From: Pseudomonadota bacterium
GTDB taxonomy: Bacteria; Pseudomonadota; Alphaproteobacteria; Acetobacterales; Acetobacteraceae
Assembly: GCA_021808985.1 (NCBI GenBank)
Contig: JAKBAQ010000011.1
Span: 1 to 25,271 of the forward strand
Direction of reading: 5' to 3'
DNA: 25,271 nt
This document shows positions 18,296 through 25,263 of the stretch, in pieces. The number at the start of each line of letters is the position of its first letter. Within the stretch, counting starts at the first letter, position 1. A program made the position numbers and the translations under genes. The notes under the pieces are model-generated. The model saw only the letters and a program-made list of their open reading frames with translations, did not search any database and was not told the DNA's origin.

Positions 18296-18847
18296 CTAAT
18301 TCTTGGCCCGGCTCAGGATGCGGTAAACGCTCGGGCGCGACACCCCAAGCCGCCGGGCAATCTCGGTTGCCCCCACACCCTCAGCATTCAGCTTGCGCAC
18401 CTGCTCAGCATCAATTGAAGGTGTCCGCCCCTTATAAACCCCTGCCTCCTTGGCCGACGCGATGCCCTCTAGCTGACGCTCGCGCCGCAAATTGGTCTCG
18501 AATTCCGCAAACACCCCCAACATATCGAAAAATGCCTTGCCCGCCGCCGTGCCCGTATCAACCGGCTGTTCGGTCGCCCGCAGCGTCACATTTTTTGTCT
18601 TGAGGCCCGAGACAATAATTTGAAGATCGTGCATCGAACGCGCCAGGCGGTCGATGCGGGTGACAACCAGGGTATCGCCAGGGCGCAGGAATTCGAGGAG
18701 CGTGGTCAACTCTATGCGCGCCTTCATCGATGTGCCGCTCGCCTTTTCAGCGCGGACAATCTCGCAGCCCGCCGCTTTGAGGGCCGCCAACTGCACAGCA
18801 AGGTTCTGGTCGGTGGTCGAAACACGGGCGTAACCGTAAGTGGCCAT
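18296..18847 (-). CDS. Serine recombinase, resolvase/invertase family
   Basis: This 183-residue site-specific recombinase cuts and rejoins DNA at short inverted half-sites through a phosphoserine intermediate. The catalytic Ser10 lies in 'YGYARVSTTDQN', the conserved arginine motif is 'VTRIDRLARSM', and the dimer-helix region is 'FDMLGVFAEFETNLRRERQ'. The C-terminus is a short HTH, 'GATEIARRLGVSRPSVYRIL'. Size matches resolvases and invertases, not the large serine integrases, so it more likely resolves multimers or inverts DNA than integrates the element. I start at the ATG at 18847, where AGGA lies 9 nt upstream; an upstream ATG at 18910 would add 21 non-family residues. It is 136 bp downstream of the DUF927 gene and followed by a strong terminator. 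Confidence 0.92.
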   Translation of the reverse strand: MATYGYARVSTTDQNLAVQLAALKAAGCEIVRAEKASGTSMKARIELTTLLEFLRPGDTLVVTRIDRLARSMHDLQIIVSGLKTKNVTLRATEQPVDTGTAAGKAFFDMLGVFAEFETNLRRERQLEGIASAKEAGVYKGRTPSIDAEQVRKLNAEGVGATEIARRLGVSRPSVYRILSRAKN

Positions 18848-18983
18848 GTCAGCGGGTCCTTTTGTCTCGTTTGGTTCTAGACCCTCTCTGCCTATTGTAT
18901 TGCAATTCAAAAAGCAACCCTAATAATACACAAAAAGTGTCTCACCAGGGCTGTATTGCGAAGGTATACCCAAAAGAAACAGA

Positions 18984-20867
18984 CTACGCGCCCGCGCCAT
19001 CATCGAGATCATCCACCCCGGCCCCCAAAATGGTGGAGCGCACCTCGAACAGCCGCATGTTCTTTTCTACCCCCGGCGGGCGTCGCAATACGGTGGATTT
19101 GCCGTCCTTGTCGCGGGTGATGTGGCCCGCATCGGCCAGCACCCTCACCGCCGCCCGGAAATCCAGCCCAGCCAAAGCCTCGCCCATCGCTTCGCGCGTC
19201 ATGTAGTACCGCCAGAACCCGCGCCCGTCCTCTTCCTCGATCCAGCGCCGCCAACCCGCGCGATGCTGCACCGAAACGCGCTCGACCGGCGCGGCCTCAG
19301 CCACAACGTCGCCCTCGGAATTCGGGCGCTTATCCTTGTCCCATCGCTCAAACCTCGAGACACCGTGCGCAACCATGAAAGCCCGGAGTTGCTCAATGGC
19401 TTGCTGATCCTCGCGCGCGCCGGCCGATCCCCGCGCCGCAAGCCAGGCCCGGAACAACCGCGCGGCGGCTTCCTCGGCCTCACCGGCAGGCCAACCAGTT
19501 ATGCCACTCTCGGTCGCCAACTCGCCAGCCACGGCCACCAGCGCAAAACGCCGCGCCACGCTGCGCACTTGGCCGGTCGCATCAGGATGACTTGCCAGCC
19601 ATCCGGCCACTGTATCGCCAATGCGCTCGGCCAAGCCGTCTTGAAATTCCGGCGCCGCCAATCGCTCAGTGATGACCTGAACAAAGGCCGGTCCGGCACT
19701 GCCATAAAATTTCCGCGTGCCCGCTTTCAGCAATTCAGCCAGCGCCGCCGGGCCAGGCTCATCGTGCAACTGCTCGAAAATCCCCAGCCCCGCGCCAGCG
19801 TCAGCGGTCACGTCCACGAACCGGACCTCTTGCCCAGCCTTCACCGCCTTGCGGCCCTCGGCGCTTTTGTCGGCAAGGCCGACCTCGCCGGTTGAGAGAA
19901 ACAGCACCCGAAACCGGCTTTGCGCCCTGGCCGCCCCGCCGCGATCAGCCCGGCTTTTGCCTAGGCCACCTGAAATCATATAGGAAATTTCGCCAAGTTC
20001 TTTGCCATCAACTTGGCCCATTTCATCGAGACACAACAGCGTGTCCGAATGCGCCGCCGCCACGGCCTCGAGCGCGTTGCCGGTTGCACGCCAGGACCGA
20101 ATGAACGCACCAGCGCCAAAGCCTGGGGCACCGCCCCAAATACTTGCCGCTGCACGCAGGGCTGTCGTCTTGCCCGCGCGGCTTGGGCCTTTCAGATTGA
20201 AGCCGCCGCCATCATCACCGCTGAGCTCGAGCAGCGCGCCAGCAAATGCGCAAGCCACCGAGAACACCAACCGCGAATTGCCCGCCACCAGCGCCGCCAC
20301 GCCGCGTTGCCAGTCATCGAGCGTGCCCGATGCTGCGAACGGCGCCAAGCCGCGCGCGCCCGATGCCAAAATGACGCGCTGGCCGGTCGCGCCCAGCACG
20401 GCGGCGGGCAGCACAAACACGCGTCCGCCCCCTATGGCGTGCCAGCCGGTACGGGCCGCCACGCGGGCGCGGGTTGGTGTCGCCACCGTGTTTAAGTAGG
20501 CGGCAAACGCCTGGCGGCTTTTCAGGTCCGACATAGCCGTTAGACCACCAGCCGACAGGCGGGCACGCAACTCGCCGCATTCCCCGGCAAACATTTCGCG
20601 GCCAAACACTTCCTCGCGAAGGTTGCCGTCCCGGTCTCGCCACGACAACAGAAGCCCATAATTGTTTGCCTCATCGATCGTTTCCGCCTCAACCTTGAAC
20701 GGGGCGCAAACCCAGAACAGATCGTTTTCGCGGCGGTAGAGACCATCTTCGAGCATCACCAAATTTCGCCTGGCCGCCTCTGGCACAATACTCGGCGGGG
20801 GCACGATTTCGGCGCTTTCAATTGCCGCGCGAACGGCGTTCGCGCCGCCGGTTCTTGATTTTGTCAT
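18984..20867 (-). CDS. DUF927-domain ATPase, replication helicase-like
   Basis: This 627-residue protein matches the DUF927 family, found on plasmids, phages and integrative elements and related to replicative helicases or primase-helicases. The P-loop is 'LKGPSRAGKTT' (about residues 225-235) and Walker B is 'DTLLCLDEMGQ' (about 275-285), followed by 'ISYMISGGLGKSRADR', a family hallmark. The N-terminal 180 residues form the family's substrate/DNA domain. The C-terminus (about 520-610) is basic and looks winged-helix-like. The ATG overlaps the stop of the upstream Toprim gene (ATGA), so the two are coupled and probably form a split primase-helicase acting at the element's origin. A role in replication is inferred from family and context. 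Confidence 0.85.
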   Translation of the reverse strand: MTKSRTGGANAVRAAIESAEIVPPPSIVPEAARRNLVMLEDGLYRRENDLFWVCAPFKVEAETIDEANNYGLLLSWRDRDGNLREEVFGREMFAGECGELRARLSAGGLTAMSDLKSRQAFAAYLNTVATPTRARVAARTGWHAIGGGRVFVLPAAVLGATGQRVILASGARGLAPFAASGTLDDWQRGVAALVAGNSRLVFSVACAFAGALLELSGDDGGGFNLKGPSRAGKTTALRAAASIWGGAPGFGAGAFIRSWRATGNALEAVAAAHSDTLLCLDEMGQVDGKELGEISYMISGGLGKSRADRGGAARAQSRFRVLFLSTGEVGLADKSAEGRKAVKAGQEVRFVDVTADAGAGLGIFEQLHDEPGPAALAELLKAGTRKFYGSAGPAFVQVITERLAAPEFQDGLAERIGDTVAGWLASHPDATGQVRSVARRFALVAVAGELATESGITGWPAGEAEEAAARLFRAWLAARGSAGAREDQQAIEQLRAFMVAHGVSRFERWDKDKRPNSEGDVVAEAAPVERVSVQHRAGWRRWIEEEDGRGFWRYYMTREAMGEALAGLDFRAAVRVLADAGHITRDKDGKSTVLRRPPGVEKNMRLFEVRSTILGAGVDDLDDGAGA

Positions 20868-21910
20868 TCGGCACCCGCTTGTAGTAAATCATTCATGTCG
20901 GTTTTTTGGCCCAAAGGTGAGCGCGCGATTTTCACGGTCCGCCCTTGCGCCGCAAAGCGTTCAGCCGCCGCGCGCAGGGCATTGTCTGCCGGTGAATCTC
21001 GCGGGTCATTGTCGGCCAGGATGACGATAGTGGAGATGGCGGCGGGCAGGTCGATGGCCCTCATGTTGCCCAGGCTCACAGCACACAGGGCGCGATATTC
21101 CGGCGCGGCCAGAACGGCACTCAGGCAAGTTTCGATGCCCTCGCCCAGCAGCAGCGTTTCACCTGGCCGCGCGGCGGCCAGCGGCAAACCAGACGCGCCG
21201 CGCCAAAGGCGAATCGTGCCACCTGCAACGCGCCCCAAGCTCATCTTTGGCGAAATCAGCGGCGCCTTGGTCCATATCCCTTTATCGTTCTGGTGAACGA
21301 AGGTGCGATGAATGCCGATCATCTGGCCGTCATCCGCCGTTATAGCCGCGATCATGGCGGGGTAATTCCGCCGGGCTTCTGGCACCCAAAGGCCGGGGTG
21401 AAATCGTAACGCACGCGGCTGGCGGCCCAGCGCGGCAAGGTCGATGCCCCGCGCGCCCAGGTAAAGCGCGGCGGGCGTGCCAGCTAGGCGCTGCTCGGCG
21501 GCGGCAAAGATAGCCCGCGCCTTTGCTATACGCTGTTCCTGCTCGGCATCTCGCGCCTCGTCATCCGCGCGGCGGCTGGGCGCCGGCGCTACCTGCGCGC
21601 GGGCCGGGCGCGGGTCATTCGATAGCCCGAGCCAGCTTCGCGCCCATTCAAGCGCGGCTTTTACATCGCCCCCGCAGCGCGCCTGGCGCACCAGATCGAG
21701 CGCATCACCGCCGACACCAACCGCGAAGTCCTGCCAGACGCCAGCCTTGCTACCGTATAAGCGAACGCCCAAGGATTTGCCTTTGCTTCCGTCCAAGCCG
21801 CCCGCGCGCCACTCGGCGCCTTCCTTGTGCCCGTTCGGCAACAACTCGCGCGCCAATTCGGGGGCACGCCCGGCGAGAAGCTGGGCGATTTCACGGGCGT
21901 CATTCATCAT
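20864..21910 (-). CDS. Toprim-domain protein, primase-like
   Basis: This 348-residue protein resembles plasmid/phage Toprim proteins encoded beside DUF927 helicases. The N-terminal part, with 'GVWQDFAVGVGGDALDLVRQ', is the segment that follows the zinc domain in DnaG/P4-type primases, but no Cys/His zinc ligands are present. Residues about 185-235 ('MIGIHRTFV', 'KMSLGRVAGGTIRL') form the DUF7146-like bridging region. The Toprim fold has its acidic residues in 'LLLGEGIETCLSA' (E257, E260) and 'VILADNDP' (D300, D302). The C-terminus ends 'QKTDMNDLLQ', also typical. The ATG at 21910 has AAGG 7 nt upstream and overlaps the preceding gene by 11 bp. Primer synthesis or regulation at initiation is inferred. 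Confidence 0.85.
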   Translation of the reverse strand: MMNDAREIAQLLAGRAPELARELLPNGHKEGAEWRAGGLDGSKGKSLGVRLYGSKAGVWQDFAVGVGGDALDLVRQARCGGDVKAALEWARSWLGLSNDPRPARAQVAPAPSRRADDEARDAEQEQRIAKARAIFAAAEQRLAGTPAALYLGARGIDLAALGRQPRALRFHPGLWVPEARRNYPAMIAAITADDGQMIGIHRTFVHQNDKGIWTKAPLISPKMSLGRVAGGTIRLWRGASGLPLAAARPGETLLLGEGIETCLSAVLAAPEYRALCAVSLGNMRAIDLPAAISTIVILADNDPRDSPADNALRAAAERFAAQGRTVKIARSPLGQKTDMNDLLQAGAE

Positions 21911-22256
21911 AAGCCCGCCTTTCTGCGCCTATCGCTTCGCCCAAGCTCCCTAGCAGCCAGCCGCCCCGGATCATTAGAGCCATATCGTTATCGAATTCAC
22001 GGGCCACATCGTCACAACTTGACGCAACACAGGCGGGCTTCAAATTCATCAACTCATCTGCAATTTGATTCGCACGAAACACCAGCATTCGCCGGTCTTT
22101 CGCTCGCATCGCCGCCGCCGCCCGCCCAAAATGGTCGCCATAGCGTTCTAGGTTTTCATCTAGAAGTCGGCTCAACTCACCAGCATAGGATAGCAAGAGC
22201 GAAACCATAGCAGTACGAGCATGGGCGAAGGGCACATAAGCCACCTTGCCACTCAT
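21900..22256 (-). CDS. Hypothetical protein of the replication operon
   Basis: This 118-residue protein has no family I recognise. It is mostly helical by composition, with segments such as 'LLSYAGELSRLLDENLERYG' and 'LVFRANQIADELMNLKPACV', and has no signal peptide or clear membrane helix. I start at the ATG at 22256, which overlaps the stop of the AlpA-like gene (ATGA), rather than the longer upstream frame starting at 22643, whose extra part runs antiparallel-like through the HTH gene and its promoter. It overlaps the Toprim gene by 11 bp, so it is translationally sandwiched between regulator and primase. An accessory replication or regulatory role is a guess from position only. Confidence 0.75.
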   Translation of the reverse strand: MSGKVAYVPFAHARTAMVSLLLSYAGELSRLLDENLERYGDHFGRAAAAMRAKDRRMLVFRANQIADELMNLKPACVASSCDDVAREFDNDMALMIRGGWLLGSLGEAIGAERRAYDE

Positions 22257-22492
22257 GCCGCACCCCCAACTTGCGCGGTGCTCCGCACAGTGCGCCCGGC
22301 GGCCCAATCGCGCAGCGCCTGCTCGGTGTAGCCAACGCGGCGGCGCCCGATCCGCACGAACTCCGGCCCTGTGCCCTGCTGGCGCATCAAATCCCAGGTG
22401 CGCCGGGAGATGCCCCCAGCGCGCAACCGGGCCTCTTCGTTGCTCAAAATCCGAAACCCACCAGGCGGCGGCACTTCTCTGCTGTCTTTCAT
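22253..22492 (-). CDS. AlpA-like helix-turn-helix DNA-binding protein
   Basis: This small protein of 79 residues has the MerR/excisionase-type winged HTH found in AlpA-family regulators of integrative elements. The core runs 'LSNEEARLRAGGISRRTW' and 'QQGTGPEFVRIGRRRVGY', followed by the conserved 'ALRDWAAGR' helix. In P4-like elements AlpA proteins activate excision or repress/activate element genes. The ATG has AAAGGG 6 nt upstream. It is the first gene of the coupled set AlpA-like, unknown, Toprim, DUF927. Its upstream gap (22493-22584) contains two direct CGCATTCC repeats that could be its operator. Confidence 0.85.
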   Translation of the reverse strand: MKDSREVPPPGGFRILSNEEARLRAGGISRRTWDLMRQQGTGPEFVRIGRRRVGYTEQALRDWAAGRTVRSTAQVGGAA

Positions 22493-22584
22493 AAAATACC
22501 CTTTCTATGCGGCGATATGCCGAACAGGGCAGTTTATGGGCTAAGAACCGCATTCCGCGCATTCCACTTAATGCCACCGTAGAA
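22493..22584 (-). promoter_or_regulatory. Upstream region of the AlpA-primase operon with direct repeats
   Basis: This 92-bp gap holds two copies of CGCATTCC (22549-22556 and 22558-22565) in tandem at 9-bp offset, next to a short AT-rich stretch. They could be operator sites for the AlpA-like or XRE-type regulator. A specific -35/-10 pair was not convincingly found. Confidence 0.3.
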
Positions 22585-23433
22585 TTAAATCTCATGAGAC
22601 TGCTTTGCCTCAACAAATCCAATGTTGCCGTCTGCCGCCTCAATAATGATGTGCGTCTTTTTAAGTTTTGGCGTCAGCCGCTTAGCCAGGGCCTTTGGCT
22701 CAGCTATTTTCATCTTTACCTTGCCAGCAGCAGCCTCTTTCCAAAGCCGCGTACAGGCCCCCAACATGCTCTGCCTTTCCCCATTCAAAATCTCGATCAG
22801 CCGCAGCAACGCCTCATCATCATTCGCGCCTCTATTCCCAAGTTTTCTTGGCTTGTCGGCTTCGCCCGCCGCGCGGCGGGCCTCGGCTTGTGGCGCCAAC
22901 CGCACGCCCTCGGGCGCGGCCAGCATCACGCCAACAACCTCAATATCGGCATCCTCGTTTGTCACATTTACGAAGAATTCGATCACGGCGGTATTGTCGC
23001 GGCGCCCGATGAGCCAGCCCATATGCCAGCGCGCCGGGTCGATCGGTTCGAGTTTCAGCGCCCCCCGCACAAACCCATGCGCGACGATCTGACCGGATTT
23101 GAGCGCCTCAATCAGCGGCCCAACAGCGCACACAAAGGCCGCGCCCACGCTGTTTTTGGCCGCGATCTTCCTTTGCGCAACGTCATAGGCATCGCCGGTC
23201 TGCGTCGCCCCCAAAGGTGGGCGGCGTTCATGGCCAGTGTCTGGCTTCTTGATAAAGCGGCGGAAAAACAGGCGCACCCAGCGCCGCCCTTCGTCCGGGT
23301 GCAGGACAAAGCCGCCCTCAAGCCGCTCAGGTTCGCAATCAATCACCCCCGCCTGTTCGGCCAGGCGGTCGAGCGCCACCGCCAGCGGCAGGCCGCAATA
23401 ATCCTGGAGATTGAACTTCTGTTTAGCGATCAT
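22585..23433 (-). CDS. Hypothetical protein, 282 residues
   Basis: I do not recognise this protein. The N-terminal half begins 'KFNLQDYCGLPLAVALDRLAE' and includes 'GRRWVRLFFRRF'. The middle holds 'WHMGWLIGRRDNTAVIEFFV', a beta-rich segment, followed by a charged Ala/Arg/Lys linker. The C-terminus is strongly basic ('KVKMKIAEPKALAKRLTPKL') and ends in a short beta-like tail. A nucleic-acid-binding role, such as origin recognition, is possible given the basic tail and position beside the primase operon, but this is inference. The ATG has GGAG 9 nt upstream. A 361-codon frame on the opposite strand has antisense-like composition (many His, Arg, Pro, Gln) and is rejected. Confidence 0.72.
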   Translation of the reverse strand: MIAKQKFNLQDYCGLPLAVALDRLAEQAGVIDCEPERLEGGFVLHPDEGRRWVRLFFRRFIKKPDTGHERRPPLGATQTGDAYDVAQRKIAAKNSVGAAFVCAVGPLIEALKSGQIVAHGFVRGALKLEPIDPARWHMGWLIGRRDNTAVIEFFVNVTNEDADIEVVGVMLAAPEGVRLAPQAEARRAAGEADKPRKLGNRGANDDEALLRLIEILNGERQSMLGACTRLWKEAAAGKVKMKIAEPKALAKRLTPKLKKTHIIIEAADGNIGFVEAKQSHEI

Positions 23434-23555
23434 CCGGCTTCACTCCGGGGACTCTTCACGTGGGTAAGGTGCCCAGGCGGACCGCGCGTGAAGGTCGCGG
23501 CGTTCGGGGATCAGCCTAGCCTGGGCTTCTCAGAATGCTTTTGTGAGCGTATCGG

Positions 23556-23693
23556 TCAAGCCTCATCTGCCTTTTTTCGCAAAGCTGCTTGACCGGCCTT
23601 GATATTCTCAAAAACCGCTCGCGGGGGTTTTTCGAACGATTCGAGCGAACCCGCCGCGCGGCGCCGGCAAATCGCCTTATTCCCGGAGCCCAT
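23556..23693 (-). CDS. Possible 45-residue protein, last of the small-gene chain
   Basis: This short frame starts at an ATG inside the end of the preceding 84-residue gene (17-bp overlap) and ends before the 282-residue gene. The product has a basic start, then an amphipathic, charged tail ('VFENIKAGQAALRKKADEA'). The SD is weak, so translation would rely on coupling. It is too short to identify. The overlap and helix-like tail make it plausible but not secure. Confidence 0.4.
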   Translation of the reverse strand: MGSGNKAICRRRAAGSLESFEKPPRAVFENIKAGQAALRKKADEA

Positions 23694-23931
23694 CGCAAAC
23701 GCGATCCAGGGCGTCCAGCGCCTCGCCCAAGTGCTCCAAATGCGCCTCAACACTGGCGGAAATCTGCTCTACCGCCGCCCGCGCCCTGTCGGCCTGCATC
23801 AAGTCAACGGCGGGTTCGCGGGCGATAAGTTGGAGGCCATACACAAGCTTTCGCGCGGCGTTCAAAGCCAGCCACGCGGAATTGCTGGCATCCTTCACGC
23901 CCGGCGGGGGCGGTTCGGCTTCCCAACTCAT
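23677..23931 (-). CDS. Small hypothetical protein, 84 residues
   Basis: The protein is helical and rich in Ala, Leu and acidic residues, with heptad-like 'ARAAVEQISASVEAHLEHLG' and 'EALDALDRVCDGL', suggesting a small coiled-coil or helical bundle. Its ATG overlaps the stop of the upstream gene (ATGA). No family is recognised. It belongs to the four-to-five-gene chain read leftward from the divergent promoter near 24800, and probably has an early, element-specific role. Confidence 0.62.
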   Translation of the reverse strand: MSWEAEPPPPGVKDASNSAWLALNAARKLVYGLQLIAREPAVDLMQADRARAAVEQISASVEAHLEHLGEALDALDRVCDGLRE

Positions 23932-24221
23932 GGCACCGCGCCCTTTTTGCCGCCCAAGGCCGCAACCTCGCCCACCCAGCCGCTCAGCTTTTCCAAATCC
24001 CCCGCAATCCGGTCAAAGACTTCCAACTGAATTTCGGCAATGGCCTCGATTGAAGGCAAAAACTCCGGGTGGCTGCCCGCGTCACTCTCAGCCATGAAGC
24101 CCAGCGCCGAGGTCAGGTTCTGGATGCGGCCAAGGCCCACCTCAACGGCGCGCACGTGCTCAACCATGGCGCCAGCCGCCATCAGAACATCAGGGGCCAT
24201 GCCGGCAGAAACTTTGCTCAT
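23928..24221 (-). CDS. Small hypothetical protein, 97 residues
   Basis: This helical protein begins 'SKVSAGMAPDVLMAAGAMVE' and contains 'LPSIEAIAEIQLEVFDRIAG' and 'DLEKLSGWVGEVAALGGKK'. It resembles its neighbours in being short, acidic/hydrophobic and predicted helical; no family is recognised. I choose the ATG at 24221 because it overlaps the stop of the upstream 23-codon frame (ATGA). The longer frame up to 24341 would run into the 148-residue gene and has a Trp/Cys-rich, non-coding look. Confidence 0.65.
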   Translation of the reverse strand: MSKVSAGMAPDVLMAAGAMVEHVRAVEVGLGRIQNLTSALGFMAESDAGSHPEFLPSIEAIAEIQLEVFDRIAGDLEKLSGWVGEVAALGGKKGAVP

Positions 24222-24289
24222 TGCACGCCCCCTGCACCAACAAAGGCCCCGTAGAGGCCGATCAACCCCGAGAAATCCGCACTGCTCAT
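24218..24289 (-). CDS. Mini-ORF, 23 residues, partial copy of the upstream gene's C-terminus
   Basis: This frame starts at an ATG overlapping the TAA of the 148-residue gene (TAATG) and ends in a TGA overlapping the ATG of the 97-residue gene (ATGA), so ribosomes could pass through all three. Its product 'SSADFSGLIGLYGAF' aligns with 'CEADFAGLVDVYAKG' near the end of the 148-residue protein, so it appears to be a diverged duplicate of that tail. It may be a true microprotein, or a relic kept only to couple translation. Confidence 0.5.
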   Translation of the reverse strand: MSSADFSGLIGLYGAFVGAGGVQ

Positions 24290-24735
24290 TATGCCATCTC
24301 CAGGTCAAGTCCTTTGGCGTAAACATCCACCAGCCCGGCAAAATCGGCTTCGCACATGGGCAGAATTATCCGCAGCGCCCCGTGCAGGGCACCGGCTCTC
24401 TCGGCCAGCTCCACGTCAGAGGTGGTCTGCAACCCCTCTGACAACAACAACAGTTGCGCCACCGCATCCCTCAAATTCTGCGCGGGCGTAAGCAGCGCCG
24501 CCCGTTCCAGAGCGTCTGTTCTTGCAGAGATTTCGGCTTGAAAGTCATTCAGCGCCCGGTAGATCGGGCTGGTCTTGTCATAGCCGGTCGATTTTTCATC
24601 CGCCGCGCAGCTCGCCTGCCACAGCTCGGGGAGCTGCGCGGCCAATTCGTAAGCCGACACGCGCGGCGGCGGCATTACCGGCAGGGTGTTGGACTCGGGC
24701 GGGGATATGGTAGAGGCGGCATCAGCCTTTGGCAT
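24289..24735 (-). CDS. Hypothetical protein, 148 residues, first gene of the leftward small-gene operon
   Basis: The N-terminal 30 residues are Pro/Ser rich and probably disordered. The rest is helical, with 'FQAEISARTDALERAALLTP' and 'LRDAVAQLLLLSEGLQ', and ends 'MCEADFAGLVDVYAKGLD'. No family is recognised and no membrane helix is evident. The ATG has GGAG 7 nt upstream. It is the first gene transcribed leftward from the region that also drives the divergent XRE regulator, so it is probably under that regulator's control, like early genes of temperate elements. Confidence 0.72.
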   Translation of the reverse strand: MPKADAASTISPPESNTLPVMPPPRVSAYELAAQLPELWQASCAADEKSTGYDKTSPIYRALNDFQAEISARTDALERAALLTPAQNLRDAVAQLLLLSEGLQTTSDVELAERAGALHGALRIILPMCEADFAGLVDVYAKGLDLEMA

Positions 24736-24795
24736 AGGTAAGCTCCGTTCTTGAGGTTATGGCCAGGGCGAGGCTCCTACCCCTCGCTCTGGCCG

Positions 24796-24839
24796 CTTCG
24801 CAGCTTGCGAAGTGATACTAACGGTGTCACAATAACAAC
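24796..24839. promoter_or_regulatory. Divergent promoter/operator between the small-gene operon and the XRE regulator
   Basis: A perfect 7-bp inverted repeat CTTCGCA/TGCGAAG with a 3-nt spacer (24796-24812) overlaps a TTGCGA -35 candidate (24805-24810). CACAAT (24828-24833), 17 bp on, may be the -10 element. Transcription would then begin at or just before the GTG start (24840), implying an almost leaderless regulator mRNA. The leftward promoter was not resolved. Confidence 0.4.
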
Positions 24840-25112
24840 GTGAACGCAAGAGCCAATGACACTTTAGGTTTCATAACCCCCGGCCAGGTACGTGCAGCGC
24901 GCGGCCTGCTGGGCTGGACGTTGGAGCAGCTCATCACTGCAAGCGGCGTGCCGAAAAGCACCCTGATTCGCTTTGAAAACGCCACCGTCACACCCAGACG
25001 CTCCACTACAGAAGCCATCCGCGCGGCCCTCGAGGCGGCGGGTGTGCAATTCATCCCAGAAAACGGCGGCGGCGCTGGCGTGCGCCTGGCCAAGCCGGGC
25101 GATGGCGAATAA
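24840..25112 (+). CDS. XRE/Cro-type HTH transcriptional regulator
   Basis: This 90-residue DNA-binding protein has the pattern of a common alphaproteobacterial XRE subgroup: 'ITPGQVRAARGLLGWTLEQL' then 'ASGVPKSTLIRFENA' (HTH, about residues 13-47), followed by 'ATVTPRRSTTEAIRAALEAA' and the typical end 'GVQFIPENGGGAGVRL'. The start is a GTG with no SD, which fits a leaderless message. It is transcribed away from the leftward small-gene operon and is the most likely repressor of the element; the target operator would be the palindrome next to its promoter. Whether it is autoregulated is inference. Confidence 0.88.
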   Translation: MNARANDTLGFITPGQVRAARGLLGWTLEQLITASGVPKSTLIRFENATVTPRRSTTEAIRAALEAAGVQFIPENGGGAGVRLAKPGDGE

Positions 25113-25236
25113 AGCCGCAATAGTGTAAAACAGCACTCGCACCCTCAACACCGCCCCCCCAGGGCAGAGCCGGGCTTGGAAGACCCCGCAAGGGGCCGGT
25201 TCAGGGCCAAGCGATGACAAGCCCCCTAGACCGCAA

Positions 25237-25263
25237 AAACCCCGCCCTAACCCGGCGGGGTTT
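25237..25263. terminator. Probable intrinsic terminator after the XRE gene
   Basis: AAACCCCGCC (25237-25246) pairs with GGCGGGGTTT (25254-25263) around CTAACCC. Read leftward the stem is followed by five Ts; read rightward the T-run is shorter, so it may work in both directions and insulate the regulator from genes beyond the window. No gene is seen between 25113 and 25236. Confidence 0.6.

Noticed and set aside
17580..18603. Several plus-strand frames across the 227-bp repeats
   Set aside because: They are Pro/His/Thr-rich translations of the tandem repeats or of the recombinase antisense strand, and do not persist in one frame between repeat copies.
18296..18847. The serine recombinase as the element's integrase
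   Set aside because: At 183 residues it has only the resolvase/invertase domains; integrases of this class are much larger, and tRNA sites are normally used by tyrosine integrases.
19122..20499. Plus-strand frames opposite the DUF927 gene
   Set aside because: Antisense shadows; the minus strand has Walker motifs and coupled start and stop codons.
21900..22643. 247-codon version of the 118-residue gene
   Set aside because: The extra 129 residues overlap the AlpA-like gene and its promoter and are Arg/His rich; the internal ATG at 22256 is coupled to the previous stop.
22507..23592. 361-codon frame on the plus strand
   Set aside because: Its product is full of His, Arg, Pro and Gln and lies antisense to the 282-residue gene, which has an SD and normal composition.
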